This document shows positions 38,983 through 54,100 of a stretch of DNA of 64,000 nucleotides, piece after piece. The DNA is from Stratiolaelaps scimitus (lineage: Eukaryota; Arthropoda; Arachnida; Mesostigmata; Laelapidae). Position 1 is the first letter of the stretch, and each line of letters starts with the position of its first letter. Location of the stretch: the NCBI GenBank assembly GCA_019614645.1, contig JABWDB010000006.1, positions 6,696,001 through 6,760,000 on the forward strand. Reading direction: 5' to 3'. The position numbers were made by a program, and so were the translations under genes. The notes under the pieces are model-generated. The model saw only the letters and a program-made list of their open reading frames with translations. It did no database searches and had not been told where the DNA came from.

Positions 38983-41900
38983 ATGAGATACAATATGAAG
39001 GAGCTGATGGCGGTGGCGTCACAACCCGCCATCAAGTTCGACAAAGAGGGAGTGTTATTTTTCAAGGACAAACAGGAAGGAATTCTCTTTCGCAAAAGTG
39101 ACGGTAAGTGATATATATATTGTTAACATAATCCCTTAATGAGCAGTACCGTGATTGCCTATCGTTCGATGCTTAAATACGCGTTATTCTTACTCTGGCA
39201 ATGAACTACCAAAAATGCATTGGGAGGCTATTATTGAATATTTCCTTTGTATATTCTGTTAGAAATATGATGAATCTACAATGGCGAAGCTGGACAACAA
39301 CCGACACTGCGACTAATTGTATCACGATTAGGTGATTGTTTTAAAATTAAATTACGAGTTTTTAAGTGATTGCGTTTTCTATTAGCAAATCGTGGATTGG
39401 CTATATATATATATATACATCGAGACAGAAAGTGTTAAGTTGAATTCACACCTTTTGCGCTTAGAACAAGTTGACTGCTTGTGTTGTGTCTAATCGACTC
39501 GTGCCTTTCTGCATTTCAGTGTACACGGAACGATGGTTTCGGTTGAAGGGCAACCTCTTATTTTATCTACGAAACCGAGACCCGTGCTCGGAGCCACAGG
39601 GCCTTATTGTCCTCGAGCAGTGTCACGTCGAGATGGGACCCCGAAATCAAACCATGTTTTGCTTCTCTCTAGGTCAGAGACAAGTGACATGCATCATTTC
39701 CTGTTTACACCTGCCCCTAAGGATTTCAAGCTTTTTTTATTGATGGTTATTTTTTATCTTTACGCGATAATTAAGACGATGGGTACTCATTATCGTGTGC
39801 AAGACTGTGCCTATGATGTCATATACTGCAAAAATATTGTGACTAGCGTGTGTAATTGCATTTTTAATTTGTTACGTAACAATTCACCACAAATTGTTCT
39901 TCTCGACAGTGCGCACGAAATTTCAAGTTGATCCCATATATCTATTTTTATTTCTTGTTTTCGTAATTGACAAAAAAATGAGTGAGTTTCTTAGCGACTT
40001 TTCTATTTATTGTTCGCTCTTTTTCAGTGTACAATATGGAAGGTCATATCTACTTGGGTGCGCCATCGGAGGCCGAACGCGACTCGTGGATGCACGCTCT
40101 CACGAACGCGTCTATCGAGAATCTCCGACGGACCGCAGAGGAGCTGCGCGCTAGACTGGCGCAGGAGGGTCCCCTCACACAGAACTCGTCTCAGCAGCCA
40201 TTGGATAGCAGCAATCCCGCACCGGAGGAATGTGAGCAGGCTCCTTTAATTATTTTCGACTGAAATGATGCTAAGCAATGTGAGTTTTGTACACCATTGA
40301 GAAATTGTCTCTCTGACGCACGTTAGAGTACAGGGATCCTCGATTAGACACAAGTGTCTTTGCCTTTAGCGGGATGAAGGTTGCAAATCACTATCTGGTT
40401 AGTGATCATTTCAAAGGAGCACACATGACCTTATTTTAACCTTCAATGAGCATTCAAGTTATTGAGAATTGAATTGTGGCCTCTGATGCACATTAACCTA
40501 TTTCTATTGCTGTGAGGTCCGTGGTAGCAATCGGGGGTAATCGGGATCGACGTTTTCAGAGATGTTTCCAGCTGTTGCCGTCTCAATAACTGACTTGTTC
40601 TTTAGGCGACACCTTTCGCTAATCGACGATAATGACGTATTTATGATGTATTCCTTATCGATGTCGTGTCGCCGCTCGAGCTACTTCTGAATCTTTGAAA
40701 TGTTAAGAGCTAATGTACATACGATAAACAGACACGTAAACTAGGATACGGGACATGACCGGGCGCCGGTTCTGTCGCTAACGCTATTGGAGTGGACGCA
40801 GTGCGAAACGCGATCGTCTCACATGTTGCACAGTTTCTATCCGAAGAAAATCAGACGCGTACTGAGATTAATCGTGCGAGCTTTTATTTCTCTACACAGG
40901 CTGTTGGTCGGATAGTTTGTAGTGGTTATGAAGGAGAGTGATACTTTTATTTATCGCATACAGTGCCTATGTACAAATCTAAGGCAAGATGTCGTGTAGT
41001 TATATTGCTCGAAATCAATTCGCTTAATGAATCGGGTGTCGAAGTAAGCCTATTGTTGTCTTGTCAGCCTGCCAACTCATAACGAAGTTGAGCAAACCAC
41101 TACGCAGATCCGTCAACCGTGAATTGACAGAACGTCTCTCCGAATATCTTACGCTTTAATACGTACAGCATCGGTGCGTCAATTAGAGGTTATTTACTTT
41201 TACAATACTACTACATACATATATTATTATCCAAGGTAAATGCAACCGAAATGAAGTTATCGACAATCGAGATTATGAACTCGACCCATAGCACGATTGG
41301 GTATCTAACGAAAGTTAGCGCCCGACTTCTTGTTCGAGATTTTCTACGTTGCTAGAACCGTCCAAATGTGTTCTACTCTGAAGCACTACATCAACACAAT
41401 TTACAGTTTATGTTCATCTTTCTTGCCCTTCAATTTATTATCTACTGTTCACATATTGACAAAAACAAAAGAACAAAATAGTAAATATTAACTGCAAAGC
41501 TTTATAATTATGTGACACCAAAGAACGTTCGAGTCGTTTTTAAGTTTTTGTTCAAAGGGGAGAGAAAGAGAGAGAGAGCTTGCATTTTGTAACAACGAAA
41601 TTAGCCGTTTGTATTTATGTTTACTGTAATAAACACGTTTGTAATTAAATCTATTATGAGGTTGTTTTTATTTACACTTGAACCTGTGCGATACATCCAT
41701 CTGTCCGTTAAAACCATCAAGCCCCACCCGATGGTGAATAGAATTGAAAATTACATAATTTTTGTTTATGAATGTAACGCCGTGTTATCCTCGAGGTTGA
41801 CATTGTGGTGCTGTCACGCTGTCACTCTATAGCGTCAATCTTCAAGACTCTGACAACCAAATGGTTAGATCTGATTATAGCAGACGCTACGATTCAAATA

Positions 41901-43569
41901 GGTGCTATCAAACGTGTTTCATAAACAATATTAGAATGCTCATTCTATCTTCCTGGTCTCATCGTTGTGAAGTAGTGCCAAGGGAACCTGGATCATTGTG
42001 AGGGGATGAGCAAATTATTATTCGATTTTGTTCTATGCGAATAAGAATATATATATATATATTACGCGCAACTCAATTTTAGAAATGGAAATAAGGCAAC
42101 GAAAGTTCACTTTAGTATTAGTAATTGTCTTGCCTATATTAGGTTTTAGGGTAATGTGTGCAGTAAGTGACGTAATTTTGATATTTCCTGTATCATCTCA
42201 TCATGTAATATAGCCAGTAAGGTGGATCTTTACAATTCTAAACAATATTCTTAGAAATGCTCGCAATTCCAGATAACAAAAAAAAGAATACAGTTGTTTT
42301 CCTGCCGGGGCTGCGGAGGCGAATGTTGAACGAACCGAGAATGTTGAAAAAACGAAACTACAGATTTTTGCGAAGGAAGTCGTCACCGTTAAAAAAAACC
42401 GTCTGAAAAAAACGTGCAGCATGAATACGATCAGGGGGACTTATTCGTGCTACCCAATTAGTGCCGGAAGTTACTTTCTTTAAGCAAGATTTTATATATA
42501 TATATATTATTGCGTTTTGCAATAATCTGCTGATCTAATGTCCCACTGATCATGTGGAACCTTCATCTTTTTCTCTGTCTCTCGTCCACCCTCTTTGTTT
42601 GTGTATTCCCACTGTCCTGTTCCCATGTTTGAACTTCTCAATGTGATCAGGCCCCGACGAGTCGATACCGCTGCTATTGGAGCTTAGCTGCGACAACCTC
42701 CGTTGCGACCACTCTGGGAGACCACCAAACTCAATGCTCGTTCTTATGGGCAGTCTAGCCCCTGCGATCTGGGACACCTGCGGTCATACAGAGGTCGTTG
42801 AGGTGAGTATTTTTGTCCGTCAATCCGAGATGTCAGCAAACTTAACGATTTCCCTGTTGCCTGTTGGAAACGACACTGTTGAAGGTTCTGTGGACTTGAT
42901 TAGTGTTGTAGTGCTGCTGTCGCACGTATCGAATGATGACTGGCATCCTGTTGTTGGAATCCCTTGAAATCACGAGAAACGAAACAACAGCGAGGTTCAA
43001 ATCTGCTTCAACATTTTTTTTTTCAGCGTTCGTCAAATCCAACGTTTCTGTTAAACGTCGAACTGACGGGTCGATTCTGCGCAGCTTCAAGTTCGATTCG
43101 TGTTTGCTGTTATGATGTAAAGGAGCGTGTGACGAAAACGAAGTCACTTATTGGGTGTGCCTCTCTCTCGCTGAGATCGCTCACGACACCACCAGATAAT
43201 CAGCTTCGACTTCCGCTGATGTGAGTAGACGAAGACTATCGGATCAGATTAGCAGCTGGTGAGCTCCGCGGTCCAGAGGGGCCGGGGGAGCGATCGACGG
43301 GTCTGTCTCGTAAATTTCGTGTGGCGTTTGCTTTTCGGGTTCAATCATATGGACTGCGTAACGACGTCACAGCTCAGCGCACTCGATCAAGGCATTTGAA
43401 CACTGACAGATCAATATATTTGTTTCGATACGATTACGGTGAATTTTTGCTAAGTGGATAATTTATATATTGAGTGATACGAACTTCTTATTCGATTTGC
43501 ACCTTTAACTAATAGTTATAGTAATTCTGCCAGTGGCCGGTGGGAAAAGATTTTCTTAAATGGAAGTTG

Positions 43570-43614
<45 letters not shown>

Positions 43615-45080
43615 ATACACATTTTCCAAACTAAAGATAATCCAGTTAACGCCAATGCACTTAAACGATTTCCAACTAGAGGTCACATGCAATTCATAGT
43701 AATACAGGTTTTCTCTCGTCATCGTTTGCAGATCACCCGATCATGAAACTGTCGGATTTGTTACAATGTCGACGCGCGCCGATTTTGTAAGTATAATATC
43801 CAATTCGTAAAAGATTTTCATTCTTCCATATCAATCATGTGTACACTTGTGGTGGCCTTTGAACTAGCGATTCCTTCCTGTTCTTTCCTCAGCGAGAGAC
43901 TTAGCCGGCACAGCCGACGGCGCGTTAATTAATCCAGTGCTAACAAGTGGCACGACACACCTTCATTTAGTCAGTCCTAACTATTTCTAATAAGTACATG
44001 AATTTACTGCAACTGATCAAGCAGTTATATAAGACAGCAATTGAGTGCCTCTCTACAAACTGCCGGAGCTGTGAGTGGTAACATATTTGATTGTTTCATA
44101 ATATTTTTTGCAGTTGTCGTGGACGTTTAAGGACCGCATTTCTCGGAGTGGCCTTTTCGAGAACCTATTCTGCACAATGTATCGTTTCCACACTGGCCTT
44201 GGCGCACACCTCATTGTTTCGGAGATAATGGCCGAAAGCCGATTATCGTATACTATTCCACAATTACTACTGTAAGCATATGACGAAAGAATATGCGCTT
44301 CTTGCGTACACAGCCAATCAATTCATTTATTCCAACTCTAATTATTTATATAACATATAGTATGTTATTGTGAGCTATCAGCGATGCTTGTTTTCTGCTA
44401 GTGAGGGTGGTTCATTTCTGTGTATGGAGTGTCATTTTTAGCTCACTTAATTATCAAGTTAGCTTGATTGCAATTTTTCGGAGTGGCGTGACTATACCAC
44501 GATGAAGCCTCGCGGTTAAATATTATTATAAAAATATTAAATATTAATATAATAAATATTAAATATTATTATTATTATTATATTAAATACAGCAAACGTG
44601 GCTAATTCTAACGCTATTTTAAGTAGAAAGCTTATATTAGTCTTTGCTCTGATGATATTGTGCCGAGATTAAAACAAATCGTCAAATATCAGTCATGGGT
44701 TATACGAATCGGATATATGTGTTCGCGTTTGAGGGGTCCGCGAGGTTTCATCGTGGTATAGTCATTGCAATCAAGCTAACTTGATAATTATGTGAGCTAA
44801 AAATGACACTCCATACACACAAATGAACCACCCTCACTAGCAGAAAACAAGCATCACTGATAGGCCACAATAACAACTATCTGTTATATAAATAATTAGA
44901 GTTGGAATAAATGAAATGATTGGCTGTGTACGCAAGGAGCGCATACTCATACAAGACAATTAAATGAGTTTTGTTTTCTAGTAACTTAGTGCTCTATTTG
45001 ATTCACACAACACCCGGTTTGTGTGAATCACTACGCCGCCAACCATCTCTCAGATGATGATCAACGTTGCTTGATATATA

Positions 45081-45122
<42 letters not shown>

Positions 45123-48100
45123 ATTAAAAAAAGCAGCTTCCCAAATTATAATATATGAATGTTGTAGGCTGACGAAGATATAGACTTTCATTGCAGACTA
45201 TCCGACGTTTTCCGGACAGCATGTGATTCGAATTACACAAGCCAATTGCTATGCGCTGAACAAAAGATCAGCGGAACACCAATTATTATGTGGCAATTCA
45301 CAACACCTATTTATTTTTAGTCGTCTGATCAAAATACATCATTTGACAATTGCAGCAATCTGTGGATGACCGAAGAGAAACGACTACTAGAAATTGTTCT
45401 CTCGATGGAGTCAGCCACTGAAGGCGAATGGAGATCGCTGCAGTCCACCGCAGTTCGGCGTCACATGCACCTCATTGAGACGTACCACAAGGCTTTCGAG
45501 ACACTCGCCGACTATCGGGGCAGTGCTTTCAAGACGAGCATCATGAAGGGGGACAGACCCTTCGAGTTCGTACCTGTTAATCTGCATCTGCAGAGGATGA
45601 CGGTGCGCCAGCACAAGAACAAGGACGTCTGTGACTACGATGTTGTTACCGTCGGCGCGTTTACCGCGTACCCGCATAAGTAAGACGCTTTGCAGTCCTC
45701 CGTAGATCAGGGTGACCCGAGTCGGCAGGGGTTAAACGTGTAGTATCATCAATCATTATGATCGGACTCATATGAGAAGTGGTGAATTAATTGTTTTGAA
45801 ATAAATTATTAATTGAATTACATTTTTCCTTTGGTAAAAAGGAGAAGCAATGCGCTGCCACATAGGCCGGATACATAAGCTATGAGTAACTAGACAAAGA
45901 TCAGCATAACAGCTCTATGCAACTGTTGTTCGGTGTTTAACATTGTAGCACATAATATCTCACACGTGAACTCCGGTTTCATAGTCGGGCTATTTTTTTT
46001 GTGTTGTACGTGATGAGCCTTAATTCGTGACCAAACAACAACGCCATATAATTAATTCGACACTCGTTTGTTGCAGGTATGCCCATGGAGGACTACATCG
46101 CCAGCTAAAGCAGCTGAAGGCGATGCACGCGACAACGCAGGCGCAGAATGCCGCGATGGATGCCTCATGGGAGGCTCAATCAATTCTGGGACCTGACAGG
46201 CTATCACAAATGGCGCAGAGTATATTGACGATCGAGGAGCTTCGTGAAGATATCGAATCTAGTCTCGAAAGTCTGCTGTACAACGCCCAGCTTAGAAATG
46301 TCCATGTAATGATGTCACTCGTTGAGAAGATCAACGTGAAAGCTAAAAAACTCTCGGTAGGTTTTTTAGCTCGAACTGATATACCTACACCTATATAAGA
46401 CATTGCTGTACTAGGCTTTAGCATAATAGGTGAACGATCAATTCCATTCCTGTTTGTTATATTAAATAACATTACATTGCGTGGGCAAGCGATTGGCTGC
46501 ACGCAGCCATCCCGCCAAGACCGAGCTCACTAATTATGTCTTTAGTGGAAGCCCCGGGACGATTGCGGACGCGATCCTACCGAGCGACACGATCGTATAG
46601 CCATTCTATGCAGTTGGCGATTATCGAAACTGGGTACTGACACAACCTGGGTCGAGTAGTTGGAGGACCGTTACGTCGGAGACCCGTTCGAGATCTGTTT
46701 TATTGTTGCGGCTCCAAAGCAGCCGTCACAACATGACAAAATAACCGGTCACGGACTTGCGGGCGGTGCAACGCTCGTGAGGCGCGTATCATGAATAGAA
46801 TGAGATTTGACTTTATTATTAATGTTTCACAAACCATTGCGGAAGTATCGCATTATTAATAAAGAGATAAGAAATTCTCCACAATGACATCCACATCGCT
46901 TAATGTCATCCGCACTGCTAAGACTGTACAAGAGCTTCCCGCGTGAGTAGGCAGTCTTGAAAATATGGGCGCAATTTTACTTAAAAACATTAGATTTACA
47001 AGCACTCGGCTGTACGACGATAGAACGTTAGATTTTACATCACTATATAACATGTTCATGGCACTTCTTCGCGCCTATCAACTACACGGGATGCCGTCTC
47101 CCATCGGACAAATTGTTAACACCTTCGCCATTTAATGTGCTCACTTGTAAAACGTTTTTCACAACGATTATAAAATCGACGACAATTGTATACTGTATAC
47201 TCATCAAAAAATGGGTCTTGTTTTACTTTATGGTACTCATATTCGACAGGTTTCGTGTGAAAAATCCCTGATTGAGGAGGCTCTTGCCATTTGGGACACT
47301 GCGCGCTGCACCGGTTCGACTGCTGAGCTACGAAAGGCTCTTCCACTTAATCTGATGGATGCTGGGCCTCCATCTCTCAACCGAAATAAGTCGGCTTCTC
47401 TTCCACGTCAGCTGTGTTCCTCAAGTGGGGGCTTCACTCTGAAGGACATCAGCGACGAGGAGGATGAAGAACAGGAGAACAGCCAGGATGAGCGACACTT
47501 TAACAACGGAAGCACGGCACTCCAGAACGCGAGGTACTGGATCCTTATTATTGTTAATTATTATCATTGATTATCATTGCATTTCAATAGCACAATTCAA
47601 AATTTCGATTCATTTTTAAATAAGCCTCTGTTGGAACCAGCGAGAGAGAGAAGATGTTACATAGCGAATGGTCAATACATCCGGGAGCAGCAGCTGTAAT
47701 ATTCACGTCAGCATCGTCACCCAAGTTAAAAAAATGGCCAAGTTCGTGAGCCTGTGATAGCTTCACCTCGTCTCGATTGTTGTCATTATTCGGCTGTGGT
47801 GCATAGCAACATTCAGTCTATTTACGGTCCCCCGGAAGTCAACTGTCTACTACAGTTAGTGAACTGTAGACTAGAATCATATTGTTTCGTATTATTTGTT
47901 CTCAATTGTTCTGATATCGACGTCCTGACATCGTAATTACTCCCTGCGCAGATCGACGCCGACGCCGCGTAGCCACACACCGGTACAGGATCTCTGCGAC
48001 GACTTCGAGCCGTTGGACATAACATCGCTGAACATTCGCGCATCGACGATGTGTATGACAACGAAAGTCTACAATCTGAATCAGCAGGAGGAGTACTGGG

Positions 48101-51100
48101 CCGAAGAGTTACGGCCAAGCGTCCGAAAGCTGCGAAGTGCGATGCAGACCTTAGACAGGATCGCACGAGTTACGTATGGACTGCTCTCGCTCAAGGAACC
48201 ATCGCATACAGCATCGTTGAGCTACAGCGTGAGATACCGGTACGGACTATGGAAAGAGGGGACATATCTTTCGAATCGTTTAGATGGATACGCAATATAT
48301 TTGCCTTTGATTGTACGAACGTCATTGATCCAGTGTCGAAATTATTGCGTTTCGCATTTCGAAAATGACTTCATTCTCGTGCCGTGTCCTGGTCGTCGAG
48401 ATCCTGTTGCCAAGGGCAGTATCACTTTGAAAATTGATTATCGTTGATTCAGTTGTGGTGCATTCGTGTGCACTTCGCAATCGGAGGAGAGGCGCGTAGC
48501 TGCGCGGGTTCGATCCCCACCCGCTGCACATTTGCATTTAAAGGGGTTGTCCGTCCGTCTTATGAAGCAATGCCGAAAGCAGTTGTACCGTGGTGTTAAA
48601 TGTTGGCTGAGAGTCAGCCCGGAAAATTCACTTAGTGGTACTATGTGTCATTTCTAAATATGCTTGCGTTTACGTTGCTCGGTGTTTTCTAGCCGTGACG
48701 TGTGTTTTGCTCAGTCACTTACGGCCGCAGTGGTGGCACTGCAGGCTAAATTCTGGTGCCAAAATCCAGATCAGGTTTTGTTACGGTCACTCGGATCAAC
48801 CGGGAGTGCTCTGGCGACGTTTGCTTCGTACCTCAGCTGCTATGGAGATGAACGTGGAATGATGGAGGATATGCTCGTCGCTGTCAAAGATCTCCGCAGT
48901 GTCACGTTTATTATTGAAGCTGTCAATAGCAAGCTCGGGCCGGGACCCCGCATTGAAGGGAGCAGGTAAGCGTGGACGGCAGAATCACACCGATGATACG
49001 TTGCCAGACAACATAAACTGAGTCACTTGACTTCGTTACGGTAGAGGATTATATTTTTATGGAAATTACGGAGAGCGACGATAGCGATGAAATTAAAATA
49101 GAGGGAGAGAGACTGTCACTACCTTCATAGCTTAAGCGATACCGGGAAGGGCAGTCACGGCGTTGACATGCATTAGTATGGCAACACCACCCTTTTAAGA
49201 GAACGTATAAGAGAACTTAAGCATTGTAGCATTGCAATTCCTTTAATAAACCAATAAAGCTTTACCTTTACCTCTTTTTTTTAAAAAATACATAGCTTAT
49301 AGCTTACTTGTAGCTTACCTTCGTAGCTTACTTGATCGTCGCCAAATCGTTCTTTGCTTTGAGTCGATTTTTGCCTGCGTCGCGAGCTTAATTTTGCAGC
49401 TCATGCTCGGCTCTCTGGCTGTTCTTCAACTCGAACTTTGTTTCAGAGTGAATTTGCGCGTCGTTCTGCCGGTGCCGGACTCAGTGATCGAATCAGCTGC
49501 GTTTCTCAATACGTCACTCGACAATACGAAGTTTCGCCTACAATTCGGTCTTACACCGATCTACTTCAATATCGGCATCAACGAGCAGGCGACAATTGCC
49601 GAGAAGTGAGTTGCCTTTAGACATTTCATGCGAATATCTGAATGGGCCTTTTCGAATGTGGCTATTTTATCGAATTTACTAACGCAGTACATCTGTGAGA
49701 GCAATAGTTGCACCCATTGAAGCGTGCTAATTGACGTTGAAGTATCACAGTCCCACTCTTCCACGACTTATTACATATTATTATCGCTTTATTAGACGTA
49801 AATTAGAAACCTTCCACCTACATCTCAGAAGGCGGGAGGCAAACCTATTCATATCTAACACAGTGCCCCCCGATAAATCGGCTTCGGTAACTTACACAGG
49901 CGTTTTATTATCTGTGTATTATGATGATTTTTTTCTTTGGGGGTGCCGAACGATAACCTTGTTCGTTTCACTAAATGTGCGTTAATTAACAACCAGGCTG
50001 GGAAACATCGATTTACAAGAACGCATCAATACGGGAGGCGCCGAATTGCTTGTCGGCTACATGCGACGCTTCCAGCGTTGTCAGGTGAAAGAGAATATCG
50101 AATTGCAAAAGTTAGCCGAACTACTCGATAATCAGCTCTCTGCGCGCCGGAACAAGAATGTTGACGTGCTGCACACAGCGATGAGGGTAGGTCAATTTCG
50201 TGATTGTTAGCTCGATTTTTAGGTAGCTCTTGTTTTGACGTGATATGCGTGTTCTATGGAAAGAGACAGATCTATGTATTTTGTCACTGTTGGCTAGAAA
50301 AGTGCAAAAATATTTATATGGCGTCTCTTTTTCGAGCTGTATCGTTTCGTCTGTAATTTATTTCGTCGTGAACTCGACTTCTTTGTTCTACGCTGTCAGT
50401 ACAAAGTAACTATGGAAATCTAGCATTTCACCGTCAGCATTTCAGCCATGTCAGCGCGGTGGCTCGGGCGGCTAAGCCTCTGGCTATCGGAAGCCAGAGG
50501 CCGCAGGTTCGAGCCCCGCTGCGTGACATAGAAGAGCTTAAGCATTGGAAAGTTGCAGCTCCTTTAATAAACCAATAAAACCTTTAACCGTTAACCGATT
50601 CTGCGCGGAGGCTTTGCTGGTCAAAAACAAACATCCATTATTTATAATGTTTTACGTGACAGAGGCATTTCGTTATCGCTGTTGGATATTCGCACAATAG
50701 AATCACATTTCGTAGTTTGAAACGGTGCTACCGTACTCGAATATACCTGTGCGAATTGGTAGGCTACTCCTTTGCCGCGGTTCGGCCTCGGGTAGACCCT
50801 GCGCGCCAACACCCTCGTTTCCCCGAATGTCCAATTGGCATTGTCTGATTGATGACTTGGCCTGCGTTGGTCTCGCTCCGCTTCAACGCGCGAACTGATA
50901 TGCGTCAATTCTGCTCGCGGCACAGATCACACCCCACCCCTTGCCGCGCCGCCGAGTCATAAGTCGCCGGAGGGCTACTGCAACCCGCCTTCGACTTGCT
51001 TGAGACTCGCGATCGAACTCAGTGTCTTCGATGACACTGTACTCCGTCGTGCCACCGTTCTCGAGCAGCCTTATGTCTGTGTACCTTCCTTCTCCAAGGG

Positions 51101-54100
51101 GATACTAACCCCAGCCGATCTGGCACGGGGACCGGGGACGAAGGCAAACTGGCGGCTTGCTGGGAACTCCAAGGGTATGACTATTACTGCCGCTCCCTGC
51201 GCCACCGCCGCCGCCACCTCCACACACTGTTTATGGGTAAGAACAGCAGCAGCAGCAGGGGGACTAGTGGTAGTGGTCGCACAGACTGCGGTAGCTGATA
51301 GGGAGCCGGGATCCCCTTCTCTCTCTCTACTCGACGTTCACTGTTCGCCAGATTGAGGCACCTAGCAAGCGTTCAGAGCGCGTGTGGCTAGCCGTCTGTC
51401 AATGCCGGTGTGCCAGACACGAGGAGGGAGGTAGTTGCTAGGTATTAGCACAGCAATTTTCTACGACAACATCCCTACACTATGACCAGTGGAGACCACG
51501 CAGCACCCGCTATACCAATCCCGCACTCCACCACCTTCGTGTTTCGGCGCTTCGAATCGTCTGTGTCTGCGCGCGCGAGCGAGCGCTGTGTCGTCCTTAG
51601 CCCTCGTAGCCTTCGCGTCCCCCTTACTTTATTGCGCTACGTCTCTGTCGGGGATGTCGCTCGACATCCAGGTGGGCGCCTACGCGCCTGCTACGCCGCC
51701 TGATCTCCTAGAGCCCCGGACTCCCCCTACCCGCAGGAACCAACCCGAAGCGCCGCCTCCTCTCCCAACAGACAAGCATAATAGACATCCAGCTGGGTCG
51801 CTCTTCCCAGCTCGCCCTCTAGCTCCGCTTTAACACTCACTCGCGAGCCTCTCGTCGCATATATATCGACCCACTCTCGCTGTCCCGTCCTCGAGTTCTC
51901 TCTGTTCGTCCCTCTTGTTATTATTGCGGCGTGTCTGGCACTCCCTCCCGATGTCTGGCCCAACTAGTTCGGTCTCCAGAGGCTCCCCAAGCCAGACAGA
52001 CACCGGCAGGCGGGGACGTGGGGGTCAAAGGAAGGCTGGAGTACGACGAGCACTGACTGAACCTCGGACCACCCCAAGCAGCACGAGAGTCTCGGCAAGG
52101 AGGCCTCTGAGCGTGGGTTAGTGGTAATGGTGCTGCCAGTACTGCCGCCCGTCTGAGGTTGTTGCTGTTGTTGCTACCGCCGCCGCCGCCGTTCAGCTGC
52201 TTCGGTCCATATGGGCTTGGTCGAGGAGGAGGAGGCACATCAGATCTAGTTTGAATCGTTATACCGCCAAGTTCGAGCATCAGATCGCTCGAAGAGGACC
52301 GTTTATGATAGAAACCTGGCGTCTGGTTTCGCAGGTATTAATACACAATGTAGAACTAAATTTTAATACTTTAAACGCAGCTGGGCGCGCCTTGTCTCCT
52401 GTTATACGTGGGTGCGGCAAAATTTATATTTACTATGCTTGCTTCTCCCGCAAACCAACTTGTACTTAACTCCTTAAGCTGTTGCAATATAGCTTTTCGC
52501 CCGTGTTATTTCGTATTTAAGGGCTCTACGAATATCCAACATTAGTGTTTGGGTGCACCAATTCTATTTCCCTTAATAGAAGATATTTTCTTGCTTTATG
52601 TGTAACATTTGATGAAATATGTATTTTGTTTGCGCTGCCATTGGTTATAGACGCTTGCTTGAGATTCGTCCTGAGCCGGAAACAAGTGAATCTATGAGAA
52701 TTTTCATATTCGTTTGGAGCATTTCATCTTATATGCCTTCAGATATTGACAGATGGCTTGCGATGCTTATCTTAGGTGAAGATCATCCATGAGGTAAACA
52801 GTATGGGGCTCGTGTCACGTGTACGACTTCGTTTGCGCACTTTAACAAGCATCAAGCAAACACAGACTCGGCCCCTTTTGGGACCGCATTGCTGGTGAAC
52901 CTTGCCGATTGTCCTGCCAACGATGCGAGGCTGCCAAGCCGAGATCGATGTTCTAGTTATTCTCAGGATGGGTGCATAATTTGCCTGCCCTGCTTTCTTG
53001 AGCTGCCTCACCACGCGTGTTTGCCTTATGCATTCAATAGCTTCTTAGGTCCGCGATTGGTCGAGGAATTTGGGGGTAGCGGGACTCTATCCGAGGCGAG
53101 ATACCAAGCAAACGTTAATGCAATTATTATACGGCTGGTGGTCACTCTTGACATTGACCCAGCGAAGGCGCGAGATCGTCTGCGGTTGACGAAGATGGGC
53201 CAGCGTGTTCCTTCGCCCAGTGAAGGTCAAGGAAACTGGCAAGAACTATGCTATCAAAGACGATAGAAGCAATCTGAGGTCGGTGGGCTAGCTGGGCTCG
53301 TACGGTGGCCAAAGATGAGGCCGAGCTCATCAATGCACTGTCCTAGGAGCGGCTTCAGTCATGCCGGTGTCTAGTGATATGTGACAGAGGAACGAGATAG
53401 ACGAACGCAGAGGGCGGATAGGTAAGTACTAGAGAGACGTCGGTGGCGATGGGAGGCTTTTCAGTAATGGGTTTTGTTGCTACGTGCCGACGTGATTAGG
53501 GATCTCCTGGGAGTCAATGGGATAAATGTGTCCGATGATCATGTACGGTTCGCGTGCGGTGGTCAGGCCGGGGTGCCTTCCTGCGCTGCTCGGCATGTTT
53601 GACTCGGTGTGATTACCGCTTCTTCAAACGCCAATGGATGTGGCGTGCTGCGGGTGCCGATGCTGAACGCACACTGGGTGTATGGACCCGCCTAAGCGGA
53701 CCATGCTATACGATGTGGCAGTCGATGCAGGGGCAAGTTGGGCAGCAACATTGGATTCGCCAAATAACGCACGACTATGGGTTGTTTGAGATACTAATCG
53801 AGATAGATGGCGGCTTTATTTGGCTGTGTAAGGATGCTATCTTGCAGTAGTGGCAGCAGCAACAGGATTGGGTCAAGTTTGGAGTACGAAGCTATCCACT
53901 GCCTGTTCACTGCGAGCGGAGTCGGAAGTGCAAAGGTTCGGAGTGTGTAGCGATTGGCACTGCGCAGTGTCAAACAAATGTATATGTGCTTTGCTGAGAC
54001 TGGCTCATGATTGCTGGGTAGCGGCTGCACATAAGCTTACGTTTGAAGCAAGCAAGGGGTCTGTTGTACCGACATCATGTTGGCGCAGAAAATAAGACAG

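Noticed and set aside
48455..48532. A functional tRNA gene with B-box GGTTCGATCCC
   Set aside because: Acceptor and D arms do not pair properly; the sequence lies in an INPP4 intron next to a dispersed repeat.
52772..53333. Open frames on both strands in INPP4 intron 14 as a nested protein gene
   Set aside because: No recognised domain, no splice or start context, and the frames overlap each other on opposite strands; left as unexplained intronic sequence.
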